A DNA stretch of 62,339 nt from Gnetum montanum. Lineage: Eukaryota; Streptophyta; Gnetopsida; Gnetales; Gnetaceae. Shown here piece by piece: positions 45,746 to 57,110 of this stretch; positions within the stretch are counted from its first letter, which is position 1; every line of letters begins with the position of its first letter. The translations under genes and the position numbers were made by a program. Under the pieces are notes generated by a model. The model was not told the origin of the DNA and searched no databases. It saw nothing but the letters and a program-made list of their open reading frames with translations. Where the stretch lies: NCBI GenBank assembly GCA_015680685.1, contig MNCI01002773.1, positions 199,201 to 261,539 of the forward strand, given 5' to 3'.

Positions 45746-47064
45746 TGTTAGAGTATATTTCTAAGTTGAAGTATAATCATTAGTTTCTTAACTTAATCTA
45801 TTAGTATTTATGAATAGTCATGATGGTTTAGTGAAGATTCACAACTTTTTACGAAGAAGCCCACAAGCTCTCACTTCATAACATAAGGTGATAAGAAGAA
45901 AGAAAAAGATAAGAAAATCAAACGGAATAAAGTGAAGAAATATCTAACAATAAGGAATAATAATGGTTCAATAGTCATAACAATGTTCATAATACATAAG
46001 TGATTATGAAGTATAATGAATTATAAAATTATGAAGAACCAAATAAGAGTATGTAGTAGTAAAGAAAGATGTTACAAAGCTCAAGAGTCATAACAAGATC
46101 CCAAACTCTAGAAACCAAAAGGTAAAACAATGGACTTGAATTTAAGAAGATAATAAAAATTCAAGTTATTAAATAGGTCAAGAAGATCAAACAATGATTC
46201 ATTCATAATTTGGTCTAGTTTCCTAAAGAGGGAGAGAATATCATCCAAAAGATTACAGCCGAATCATAGAAGAAAGACTACAAAGAAGAGATAGGCTACG
46301 ATTAAAGTAGTAGCCTATAACAAGTTAAGCAATGGATTTCTAAGGAACCCAAGAAGGCCTAGCCCAAGTAAGATAGAGCAACTAGAAAAATTCTCATCAT
46401 ACCTATTACAAGTAATAAGAAAATGTATACATCCTAAGGATGTAGCCAAGAAGAAGAAGAAAGACTTACAAAGAAGTATTTCATAAAGTCTAATGAAGTT
46501 AAGTCAATAATAATTAATGAAGTATGAGAGAAGTTTATGAAGTTAAGTTTAGGAGGAACTTAACAAAGTATAGTAAACCAAGTCCAAATACAATAGTTCA
46601 TAATACAATAAAAATTTTGAACAACAGTCATAAGTATATTATATCTTATGATGGAGAAGTCAAGATGGACCAAAAGAAGATGCATCGCAAGGAAGAGCAA
46701 CATCACCGAAACACAAGAATTTCTTAGCAAGACATAACCTTGAGATACAACAACCCCAAATATGATGTTATGAATTCCCCAAATAAGAAATGAATATCAA
46801 GTTATGGAATTAGTACAATGCAATTTTGTTCATCATAAGAGGATTTGTAAGTAATCAAGTCAATAAGACTTATGATACTTAGAACTATAAAGAATGACAA
46901 AGAGCAATCATCATCACGAAGAGAGCTATGATCTTACATCTCCATAATATTGATATTACTACTAGTTATGGGAAGTGAATCTCCTTGTAAAAGATCTTGA
47001 GACAACAATGTTGTGTTACGAATGTTAACAAACTCTAACATGGTAGTACATCTAAAATATAACA
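45746..47064 (+). repeat. Element G 5' LTR
   Basis: Starts TGTTAG and ends TATAACA just before the PBS, giving short inverted ends. The first 1,050 bp align with the 3' LTR (48,829-49,738). Landmarks are CAAGCTCTCACTTCATAACATAAGGTG, GGAATAATAATGG, AAAGAAAGATGTTACAAAGCTCA and AAGTTAAGTTTAGGAG. Length about 1.3 kb, long for copia. Confidence 0.85.
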
Positions 47065-47081
47065 TGGTATCAAAGACAAGG
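47065..47081 (+). other. Element G primer binding site (initiator tRNA-Met)
   Basis: TGGTATCAAAGACAAGG directly follows the LTR. Plant copia elements use TGGTATCAGAGC complementary to initiator tRNA-Met; this is a near match with few changes. Confidence 0.8.
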
Positions 47082-48817
47082 TTGAAGACAAGGAAGGAGA
47101 AGCTAGCATACATGATATAAATAAATTAAAACATATGAATGATGCTAAATATTTTAGAGCACAACAAGGAGAGATTATTAGAGCCATCAGGAGAGATTAT
47201 TAAAGTAGTATCAAGAGAGATCACAACCAAGTATGAAATGCAAGGGATTTTACAATGGATAATAAAAGAAGTAAGATGATTGGACACTATAAAGCTTTAG
47301 TCAAGAATGATAAGTTCATAAGAAAGTTATGAAGGAAATAAAATGAGAAGAAATTGAACAAAGATATGGGGAAGATGACTTTTGGTAAGAGTGCTGAAGC
47401 TTTGTGATGATCCACAAAACTAAGAAGATCTATATCAACAAGCAAAATCTGAAGTAGTGCCTATAAATTAAGGGAAAAAAGGATATATCAAGACACATAA
47501 TACATTAGAATAAGTAAAAATGAAAACTCCCATGAGGACCATAATTATCCTAAGAGAAAACTAAACACAACTAAAATAAAAGAATTTTATAATTAGTCAA
47601 CAAAGTAGTTGAAGAATAACCAAAAGTACTATTTTAAATGTACAAAATCATAGACTAAAACCTACAATCATAGACATCAATCTATATCATTTTCCTACTT
47701 GATGAGGCATGCATCATGAAAGGAGTCATAGTCATCCAAGCTCTAGGAAGGAGTATCTATTATAGTAAGAACATCAAAATGGAGGAATCTATCAACTAGT
47801 AGCTTCTTTCTAAAAACAAGAAATTGATATCACATGTTAGATGGAATATAATGAGAAGAATAATAAAAAGTGATTGAGTTTATATTAGTCACTAAGATGA
47901 GAATAAGATTTGAAGTAAACTTATCTTGAGGTTTCTACGGCTAATCTTGGAACTTCAAGTCATAAGTACTAATCATGGTCCCATTTCAAATCAATTTTTT
48001 TTATGATTTCAAAGAAAAAAGATTTATTTAAAATTATGTGAAAAAAATAATAAAAGAAGAATTCAACTTCAAGAATATAAAGAATGATGTAAAAAGAAGT
48101 CCGCATCATAAAGCATAAGCACTAATCCACATGTTAAATAAGAAGAGAATAGAATAGATGATAGAGAAATTATCCCATATTGTACCGAAAATAGAAATAA
48201 GAAGATCATATAACAAGGTTCCAAGATAGCAAAAGAAAAATGTGAAATAACATGATTATACATGAATGAGAATTCTTGTACTCCAATGTTGGGTCAATTT
48301 TGAATTGAAAGGATTTGAGAAGGCCCTCACTAGAAGTGTAGAGACTTGTATCAAGGTTGTGTAGACCCTTATGAGGGTTTTAAAACTAAAATTAAAAGTC
48401 CTATAAATGGAGTTCAATTGTGTGCATCACATAGAACTCATTTCATGAATATTATTAGCTTAAATTTCAAGACAAATAGTAAATACCAAGAAGGCATCAC
48501 AATAATTAGTTCTAAAACTTCATAAGGTTAAATTATAAGATAAAGAAAAGCACAATCAAATATTATGAATAAAAGTATATGATGAAGAAAGTCACTTTAT
48601 TAAGATTAAAGTGGAGAAAATGAAATCATGAATAAGAGTATAAGCCAAGGATAAAGGAAAACAATTGAAGAAGTCCTAAAGCAACAAAGGTTAAGTTTCA
48701 TGTTTCTAAATTCATGAGTGAAGGGAAGAAAAGAAACTTACTATTTAGAGATAGAAGGAAAATTTATGACCACTCAAAAATTTGTAAATATGAAAGATTA
48801 AGTCAAAAAACTAATTC
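47082..48817 (+). other. Element G internal region, non-coding
   Basis: Purine-rich, no long frame and no retroviral motif. A small repeat of GGAGAGATTATTA(G/A)AG occurs near 47,170-47,210. I see no remnant of gag or pol. Confidence 0.6.
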
Positions 48818-48828
48818 TTGAAGGGGAG
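48818..48828 (+). other. Element G polypurine tract
   Basis: TTGAAGGGGAG abuts the TGTTAG start of the 3' LTR, as expected for the plus-strand primer. Confidence 0.75.
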
Positions 48829-49738
48829 TGTTAGAGTATAAGTATAACCATTAGTTTCTTAACTTAAAGCTATTAGCAGTTATGAATAGTCATTATGGTT
48901 CAATGAAGATTCATAGCTCCTTATGAAGGATAAAAGACTACAAGCTCTCACTTCATAACATAAGGTGAGAAGAAGAAATAATAAGATAAGAAGATCAAGT
49001 GGAATAAACTAAAGCAATAAGGAATAATAATGGCAAAATAGTCACAAAAATATTTATAATACATAAGTGATTACAAACTACAATAATTTGTAAAATTACA
49101 AAGAATCAAACAGAGTATGTAGCAGTAAAGAAAGATGTTACAAAGCTCAGAAGTCGTAACAAGATTCCAAACTTTAGAAACCAAAAGTTCAAAGAAAGAA
49201 CTTGAATGGAAGAAGGGATGAAGAATCCAATTTTCTAAATAGGATAAGAAGATCAAAAAGTAAGCCATTCATAATCTAGTCTAGTTTACTAAAGAGAAAG
49301 AGAAGACCATCCAGAAGGTTACAATGGAATCATAAAATAAGGAATATGGAGAAGAAACAAGATATGATTAAGTAGTTCATAGAGATGTAGCTAAGAAGAA
49401 AAGACTTATGAAAAAGTATTTTGTAAAGTCCATTGAAGTTAAGTCAATAATAACTTAATGAAGTATGAGAGAAGTTTGTGAAGTTAAGTTTAGGAGAAAC
49501 TTAATGAAGTATAGTGATCCAATTCCAAATACAAGAGTTCATAATACAATACAAGTTATGAACAATAGATGTAAGTATATTCTATCTTACAATGGAGAAG
49601 TGGAGATGAGCTAAAAGAAGAGGCATCACCATGATGAACAACATCATTGAAAGATAAGAATTTCTTAGCAGGAAAGAACCTAGAGATACAAAAAGATCAA
49701 AAATGATGTTACAAATTACTAGAATAAGAAAGGAATAT
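48829..49738 (+). repeat. Element G 3' LTR, cut by element B
   Basis: Aligns with 45,746-46,798 of the 5' LTR. It stops at AAGAAAGGAATAT, where the 5' copy continues AAGAAATGAATATCAAG. At that point the LTR of element B begins (TGATGAGTCACC). The remaining quarter of the LTR is not found after element B. Confidence 0.85.
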
Positions 49739-50600
49739 TGATGAGTCACCAAATAAGCGACTATCAAACCCACAATATTAGACCCTTGATATCGGATACT
49801 TGATATCGGATGGGCCAAGCGACATTGGACACGTGATGTCAAAGCCTATCTCATTGGCTATAAATAAGAGATAGGGGCGCTTGGTCTTGGTGGGAAATTT
49901 TTCAGTCCTTTAGCCAAATTCTTGTAGTTTTTCCCTTCCAAAGTTAGAATTATTTTTGAGTGCCCGTAGTAGGAGTCATAGAGTGAACAGATCTTTATTC
50001 GAGCATTGTACACTTGAGCACACCTTATGTTTGGCAATAAAGATGAACTTTGTGATAAACCTTGCAACATTCAGAATAGCTTAATTATTGCATTCAATGT
50101 TATTTACTATTATTTGATGCTTTTAGTAGTTAATTAATGTTATTTCCATAGAATTATTAATTATCAATTATCAATGAATTAGCACACTCAGCACGACCAC
50201 TTTGAGCATATGTGGAACACTTGGTAGCCCAATAACGACTAGCATTTGGTAATCCTAGCAGTGTTACACTGGTTCAAGATGTGTCCAGAGAGTGGGAACG
50301 AATGCTGGTGTTAGGATTCAATTAACATTAGAGTTACAAAAACCCATTAGTTAACTAAATATTTTCATTTCATGCACTTAGGAGACCAAGATAGAAAATA
50401 TAAAAAACATGAAAATCATATACCTTGAGTTTACTTAACCATACAATTGTGCCTTACAAGTAAGCTTGGGAAGACAATGAGTACATAACTCATCTTTGTT
50501 TTGTGTAGGTGCATAAGCACTTAATCCTCTGAGTTTGACCGAATCGTGTGTGAACGCTTGTATTCGTATGGTTGGGTGTAGGGGTACCTTGCTGCTCATC
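49739..50600 (+). repeat. Element B 5' LTR
   Basis: Starts TGATGAGTCACC at the interruption of element G and ends 2-3 nt before the PBS. A 14-bp unit CTTGATATCGGATA is repeated twice at 49,785-49,812. Homologous parts occur in element A (562-1,060 and 2,815-2,948). Length about 0.86 kb. Confidence 0.7.
49830..49868 (+). promoter_or_regulatory. Element B LTR promoter: G-box, CCAAT box, TATA
   Basis: CACGTG (49,830-49,835), an inverted CCAAT box ATTGG (49,853-49,857) and TATAAATAAG (49,859-49,868) lie in a compact block. A further ATTGG is at 49,824. The TATA box is conserved in element A (642). The ATTGG is very close to the TATA box, so its role is uncertain. Confidence 0.55.
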
Positions 50601-50602
50601 GT

Positions 50603-50621
50603 TGGCACCATTGTTGGAGAT
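50603..50621 (+). other. Element B primer binding site (tRNA-Asp)
   Basis: TGGCACCATTGTTGGAGAT matches the complement of the plant tRNA-Asp 3' end (TGGCGCCGTTGCCGGGGAT) except for five positions, all G-to-A or C-to-T. This is the primer type used by Athila-like elements. Confidence 0.8.
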
Positions 50622-50737
50622 TTTTTTGTTTGTGCACTAATTAGAACTTAGGAAATACTTCCATCATTAGAATGAACCCTTAGAGTTAACTATCCTACAG
50701 TCACTGGAAAGGAGTACCACACACTAAGTAATCAATC

Positions 50738-53350
50738 ATGTCTCCTTCTTCTTATGAGAGTGCTTCACCGACTAGGTCTGATACCATGAACAATCGGAGG
50801 TGAGGTGTACATGATGATCTGCTAGTGCCCTAATAGTTTTGCATGGTATATGCTCATCCTAATGAGTGTGTACCAGATTTTACCTTTATCCTCCACTAGG
50901 ATGAATAGCTACGATGGCATGATTTAGAAGGTAACATAGTGCTACCTCCTGATAACTTAATCCCAAGCATGCTTCTTCATGCTCTCACACGAATTGGTAT
51001 GCAACACTTATAGTCAGAGTACATTGTGCATGAACAAGACTCGAGAGAGTATCAACCCACGGAGGCACAACACTAGAGGGATCTACAACAAAAGAGATAT
51101 TATGAATCCATGAAGGGAAAGTAGTCTCAAGATGTCCTATGTGTCCTAAGTGAAAATGATGGTGGTGAACCTATCTTGGGAGGTTTTCCACAAAATGACT
51201 TTCCTCTCTTTGACTTTGGTCAAGGATATGGGTATCAAAATCTTCACTCAACTATTCATAATCCAGGTTTTGGTACCAACGAACAAAAAAGGCTTGAGAA
51301 AGGAACATGAATGCATGATAATGACAGACATCATGATCGTAACCACGACCAAGGCTGTGACCACCAAAGAGAGGGTGGCAGGCGCCGACATGGTGCTAGT
51401 ACTCCTTCCTCTTCACCTTCATCATCTTCTTCCTCATCTCCTTCAAGATCTGAACGTAGTCGTAGAGGGCGAGACCATGAGGACAATGGTAGGAAAAATT
51501 GAAATCACCAAAAAAATAGTAGAGAAAGGGGATGATGGCATTCTAGAGAGACACAACACGAAAGAAGGGAGAGTAGGGAACGACATAGGCATCATAGACA
51601 CCATAGGCAGCATGATCATGATGAACCCCTACTCACCACCCAAAGTATGTTAAATATAATAGAGGTTGTTAGGATCCCAACAAGGCACAAGAAAGATAGT
51701 AGGATCAAAAGGGAGAGTAGGGAACAATGATAGGCAAAATTGAAATCACCGACAAAATAGTAGAGAAAGGGGACGATGGCATTCTAGAGAGACACAAAAC
51801 GAAAGAAGGGATAGTAGGTAACAACATAGGCATCATAGACACCATAGGTAGCATGATCATGACGAACCCCTACTCACCACCCAAAGTATGTTAAATATAA
51901 TAGAGGCTATTAGGATCCCAAAAAGGCACCAAAAAGATAGTAGGATCAAAAGACTAGACATGAATAACATCTCACGATTTGAAGGGGGATACAATGCTGA
52001 TCCTTAAAACCATTTACAAGCATTCCATGACGCATGTACCTTGTAGAATATAGAAAATGAATGGAAAAAGATAAAGTTGTTTCCACAGATACTAATCAAG
52101 GAAGCAGAAAGTTGGTACCAGTCCTTAGAACTAGAATCCATTCATCGATGGAGTACCATGTTGGAGTTATTCAATGATAAGTATCAAACATACTCCCGAG
52201 TGTCCAACCTGCATAAGCAAATCCAAGGATGGAAACAAGGAGGCCATGAACCCTTGGATGCTACCATGGGCTGATATTATTCATTATTACATCGTTGCCC
52301 TAGCCATGGTTACTCACAAAAGGAACAACTACATCACCTTATAGATGGGCTTAGATACAAAAAGTGAAGAAACCTTGGGACTTATGCCCAAGGAAGGCTA
52401 TCTAAGCTCAGAGCCCATCAAATACAAAGATTGTTGGAGAAAGTTGCCAAGGATGAAGGCAAGTTGAGGAAAAGAGAATGTGTAGAGGAGTACAACAGAG
52501 ATCCTTCCCTCCAAAAGAAGGAAATTAGATTTTTCAAAGATAAAGAAGAGTCACCACTTGAAGAGATGGTGAATAGAAAGACTTTTCCCATTCAAAAATT
52601 TGTGTTAGAAGTATCGACAAAGGTGGATCAAATGTGGAACTCCCTAAATGACAAATTTCAAATTATCCTAAAAATATATTTGAGGAGTATAAAGAACAAA
52701 GTAGTGACTAAGAGAGAAGAAAAAAAAGAAGTTGAGTATGTACGTAACAAGGGTAAGGGTAAGGTTACCATCATTGAAGAGGTTGTGGATTCAGAAACAA
52801 ACAATGATGATGGATGTGAGATATGCCAATATGACCATCCTAAAGGATGTTGCCTAGTAGTGTCACATCTGCAAGAGTATGGGGTGTATGCACTAAATCG
52901 ATGATTAAACAGATGACAAACACCCATAAGGTTACCTTATCCTTAAGGTAATCCAATGCAGTTCTACCAACCCTTGACATATTATCCAAGTGGAGCTCCA
53001 CCACAACCGAATGAATAGTATCAACAATGGCAACATCCACAGTCATGGGGAATGCCACCACCATGTCAATAGTATCCTTACAGTCAACTTGATCCATATG
53101 GGTATTACATTCAGCAGCCGATCTCTCCACATGAGTCTACTAGTCATGATGCTCTCCAACCTCACTACCAGACCCCCAAGTACTATAGAACTTCTTCTTC
53201 TAGGGGTGATGCTCCACATACACACTACCATTCTCATCTGTCTACATCTCTTCCACCCTCAGCTCCATTACCACCTACTCCAACTATGTAGGGTGAGCTT
53301 CCTACCTAGCTGTAGCAACGTAATGCTACAAGGGCTATCAATCTTTAATT
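50738..53350 (+). pseudogene. gag: Element B gag
   Basis: Decayed Gag starting at the ATG at 50,738 (MSPSSYESASPTRSDTMNNR, then a stop from an Arg codon). In order: an N-terminal domain (about 50,850-51,130), NPGFGTNEQKRLEKGT, a His/Arg/Ser-rich basic stretch (51,311-51,650) duplicated downstream, then the Retrotrans_gag core (51,955-52,280) with ISRFEGGYNAD, EAESWYQSLELESIHRWSTM, LELFNDKYQTYSRVSNLHKQ and IQGWKQGG. A C-terminal coil region (52,431-52,700) and Cys-containing CEICQYDHPKGCC (about 52,820-52,850) follow, and then a Pro/Gln/Tyr-rich linker to protease. The frame changes by +1 across the 241-bp duplication. Confidence 0.85.
51471..51951 (+). repeat. 241-bp tandem duplication in element B gag
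   Basis: Unit landmarks ATTGAAATCACC recur at 51,498 and 51,739 (period 241), and GACACCATAGG(C/T)AGCATGATCATGA also recurs. Copies are about 95% alike by eye, so this is younger than the 297-bp duplication in element A. The duplicated part encodes the Arg/His/Ser-rich stretch. A period of 241 shifts the frame by one. Confidence 0.9.
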
Positions 53351-53360
53351 TATTGTTGGT

Positions 53361-53998
53361 TTGAACAACCAATCAAATAAGAGATCTTTCTTTAGAACCA
53401 ATAGTCCAACCAAGTCCTTACAACCACAAGCAGCTAATTATTCAAACATTTCATCATCATTTGAATCTTCAAAGCTTCCTTCAAATCAAAAATTGCACTC
53501 AATGCACATTGTCATGTTAACCCATGCCATCACTAATTGGATTAACGCTAGCCATCTTCTTGGAAGTTCCCTTATTTATTTGCAAATCATGAGAAAAAAG
53601 CCTTGTAAAGCTCTTTGGGATTTAGGTTCTGGTGTTAATTTGATTTCCTAAGAAATGTATAAAGCTTGGAACCTACCTTCGCTAAAGAAGAGTAACATTT
53701 GCTTAGAGTTGGCCGATTGGTCTATCACTGTTCCATTAGGACTAGTGGAGGACATTGTCACTCTATTTGTGGGTGGTTGTATCCAGTCCATTTCCTAGTG
53801 ATCCAAGTCAACAGCTGCAAGGAGGACTTCCTAATCATAATGGGAAGAGCATGGCTAAGTACGATTGATGCATGCCTAGAAATACATGATCTTTCCCTAG
53901 AAATATCAAAAGAAACTGCATTCGAGAGGATCAAAAAGAAGAAAGTTCCATGCATTGCATACAGTGACACAAAGTGCAATTGCGTGCAAAAGTCTTAG
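53361..53998 (+). pseudogene. PR: Element B protease
   Basis: Aspartic protease region. KPCKALWDLGSGVNLIS contains the active-site Asp as WDLGS, where relatives have D-S/L-G-A. Then SITVPLGLVEDIV, the usual IPLG-VEDV block, and after a frameshift VHFLVIQVNSCKEDFLIIMG and RAWLSTIDA (the ILGRPFLATA block). A frameshift lies near 53,770. It is followed by a linker (54,000-54,270) into RT. Confidence 0.8.
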
Positions 53999-54266
53999 TT
54001 TGTACAATGCTTAACATTGCCTACATGCAACTAGTGTGGAAAACTAACATACAAAGATGCCTATATGCAGCAGCCACAAGACAGGAAGGCACCCATTGGC
54101 TGACAACTGACCTAGAGAGCAATTCAACTTTATGCATGGAACTAACTAAGAGCTTGACTTGTGCCTATATCGATAGCATCGATGCATTAGAGCAAGTCCA
54201 TTGCCAGCTTCCAAGTACTGACATCAAAAATATCAATTGGGGGAAGTTGGAAATCCCTGATGAGTT

Positions 54267-55960
54267 TAAGTAAGAGCCCCTTGAATTAAAATTGTTGCCC
54301 ACCAATATGGAGTATGCATTTCTCAAGAATGGAAAATCGGTAATCATTAATGCTAAGCTTGCCCCTCAACAAAAAGAAAGACTACTAAAGATGGTAAATA
54401 AATAGTAAAAATCCTTTGCTGGGTCATATCCCAAATTAACTTGAATAGATCCTAGGATATGCCAACATAGAATTTACACTAACCCCTCTATGAAGCCTCG
54501 ATGACAACCGCAAAGATGATTGAACCCAAAGCTTAAGCAAGTAGTTAAGGAAGAAGTTGAACAACTTCTAAAGGCCAGGTTCATCTACCCCATTGCTAAT
54601 AGTGAATGGGTTAGTCCATTAGTCATTGTGACTAAAAAAGGTGGTAAATGGAGGATGGGTATAGGCCTTAGGCTACTGAACATGCCAACATTTAAAGATC
54701 ATTTCCCATTGCTATTCATTAACCAAGTCTTAGATACCATTATAGGGCATTGTTATTATAGTTTTCTAGATGGTTACAGTGGGTATAATCAAATCCAAAT
54801 AGCACTAGAAGACCAAGCCAAAACAACATTCACGAGTCCTTAGGGTACATTTGCATACAAGCAGATGCCATTTGGCTTGTGCAATGCTCCAGCAACATTT
54901 CAAAATTTGGTTCTCAATATATTTCAACAACAAATAGGGAATAGTGTAGAGGTTTTTATGGATGATTTCTCCACCTACGAAGTGGACTTTGAACAAGCAT
55001 TGGATCGATTAGAGAGTAAGTGCTGAAACGATGTGTGGAAACCAACCTAAGGCTCATTTGGCAGAAAAGCCACTTAATGGTCCAAGAGGGCATTATATTA
55101 GGGCATAAAATTTCACAAATAGGGATAGAGGTAGATCCTGAAAAAATTAAAGTCATCCAAGGAATCACTTGTCAACCTAAAACTATAAAACATGTTCAAT
55201 CATTCCTTGGACATACTAGATATTATAGACGCTTCATTGAGAACTTTTCGAAGGTTGCAAAACCATTGGTAGAATTAATGAAAAAGGATGTATCCTTTGA
55301 ATGGACCAAGGAATGTGAGCTAGCATTCCCAACCTTGAAGCAGAAGCTCGTAAAAACACCCATTCTACAAGCTCCTGATTGGTCTAGACCATTCCATATA
55401 ATGATTGATGCATCCAATTTTGCTTTAGGAGCCATACTTACATAGTTGGATGAGCACAAATGTCCCTATTACATTCATTGTGCAAGTCAAAGTATTGTTG
55501 GTGCACAACTCAACTATACCACAACAGAAAAAGAGTTAATGGCTATGGTGTTTGCACTAGAGAAATTTAGGCACTATGTATTAGGCTATAAGGTATTTAT
55601 ACACATAGATCATAGTGCAACTTGGTTCCTTATGAATAAACCAATAGTGAGCCTTTGCATGATATGATGGCTTATGATATTGCAAGAGTTTGATTTCATG
55701 ATAGTAGATCATAGAGGCACCAAGAATGTTGTTGTTGATCATTTATCTGGGTTGCAATGGGATAACAAAGAGGATGAATACCCAATTTCTAATCACTTCC
55801 TTGATGAACTCCTCTTTGCAAGTGTAATAAATAATCAATCACCCACAAATACAAATTGGGATAGTAGCATTCTTACTTATCTTCTCACAAAAAAAACACC
55901 ACAAGGGTTGGACATTAAAAAGAAACAATAGTTTCTCCACTTAGTCAAACATTTCATGGA
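54267..55960 (+). pseudogene. pol: Element B reverse transcriptase and RNase H
   Basis: Well-readable RT: LKLLPTNMEYAFL, then ICQHRIYTN, LNPKLKQVVKEEVEQLLKA, WVSPLVIVTKKGGKWRM, DHFPLLFINQVLDTI, SFLDGYSGYNQIQI, MPFGLCNAPATFQ, catalytic FMDD at 54,955-54,966 and FLGHTRYYRRFIENFSK. RNase H follows: HIMIDASNFALGAIL, YTTTEKELMAMVFALEKFR and an IDHSA block in place of TDH. LKPLP--LKYAFL and the overall pattern are typical of Athila. Stops are scattered (TAG after TTFTSP, for example). The RT Asp pair is intact. Confidence 0.9.
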
Positions 55961-55984
55961 AATCAATGGATAGCTTTATAAGGT

Positions 55985-57060
55985 ATGTTCCGATGGCTTG
56001 GTTCGATAGTGTGTCCCCAATGTAGAGCAATTGCAAGTTCTCCAAGATGCTTATGAGGACCCTTGTGGGGAACCATTAAAATTTGGCTTGTAGGATATTA
56101 TTGGCCTACATTATTTTAGGACGTCAATCATTTTGTCCAATCTTGTGAGCACTGCCAACGTGATGGGGGAATTACTACTAGAATGGAGGATCCACAACAA
56201 TGGATTCAGCCCCTAAAACCCTTCGACATATGGGGTATTGATTTTATGGATCCTATTACACTAATGTTCAAAGGAAAAGCATACATTTTTGTTGTTGTTG
56301 ACTATTTTACAAAATGGGCAGAAGCAACCATCATTATTGACTGTACATCATCTACCACTGCACGGTTCGTTCAACAAAAAATTGTAAATACGTTTGGTGT
56401 GCCTCATGCACTTATTTCCAATAATGGTACACATTTTACAAGTGCAACTTTTTGGAAGTTGATGCAACATTTAGGAGTTGAGCATAAGTTGACTACACCA
56501 TATCATCCTCAAGAGAATGGCCAAACCAAAGTCACCAATAGGGAGATCACAAAAATATTGATACAAATCATTAGTAAATATAGGTGAGACTAGAGCACCA
56601 AATTGAACAATGATCTTTGGGCATATTGCTCCACATGGAAACTCCCTATAGGCTAATCTCCCTATGAGTTAGTGTACAGTAAACTTCCAATTCTTCCTAT
56701 CTAAGCTGAGCTCTGTACACTATCTACAGCATGTAACCTCAACCTTGACCTCAATCTAGCACAAAAAGAATGGTTAATGAACCTTAACTTGCTAGATGAA
56801 AATCGATTAGCCACCCTGTCATCCAATAAACTACACAAGGCCTTTAACAAACAACGTCATGACCTAAAGATTAGGAAAGTCAAATACCAACTACGAGATA
56901 AGGTTCTGTACTGGAATCCCACACATGTGCCACAATGAACTAAATTTCAAACATTGTGGGAAGGACCTTATATCATTCATGAAACTTTTCCTTCAGGGGC
57001 CATGATGATTTATAAACTTGAAAGCTAGGATAGAAAATTATTAGTCAACATCTAGCAAAC
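55985..57060 (+). pseudogene. INT: Element B integrase
   Basis: DDE integrase. Zinc-binding CEHCQRDG is retained at about 56,145-56,165, but the His pair upstream is not intact. The core starts GIDFMDP with the first Asp (codon 56,240). The second Asp is Asn (SNNGTHF, codon 56,420) and the Glu is Lys (NGQTKVTN, codon 56,528). Both changes are G-to-A. YHPQENGQ is retained. The C-terminal part carries the GPY/F motif (WEGPYIIHETFPSGAM, about 56,955-57,005). The core is catalytically dead. No env-like ORF follows. Confidence 0.9.
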
Positions 57061-57110
57061 CAAACCTTTCCATGAGCCTAAAATAGCTAGTACTAACACT
57101 ACCTCTGTTG

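Larger units (their letters stand above)
45746..49738 (+). mobile_element. Element G: copia-type element without coding capacity
   Basis: Two long direct repeats start with TGTTAGAGTATA (45,746 and 48,829). A copia-type PBS (47,065) follows the first, and a polypurine tract directly precedes the second. The internal part (47,081-48,817) has no credible ORF. It therefore has all non-coding signals for reverse transcription but no gag or pol, like a LARD-type derivative. Element B interrupts the 3' LTR at 49,739. Confidence 0.85.
49739..57110 (+). mobile_element. Element B: Athila-like Ty3 retrotransposon
   Basis: LTR (49,739 to about 50,600), tRNA-Asp PBS, gag, protease, RT, RNase H and integrase in Ty3 order. 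RT and PBS type fit the Athila branch of plant Ty3 elements. It is inserted in the 3' LTR of element G. A related, shorter copy is element A at the window start. No 3' LTR homologous to the 5' one is found downstream, so the element is 3'-truncated or its end was replaced. Decay is moderate, with long readable stretches in pol. Confidence 0.85.
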
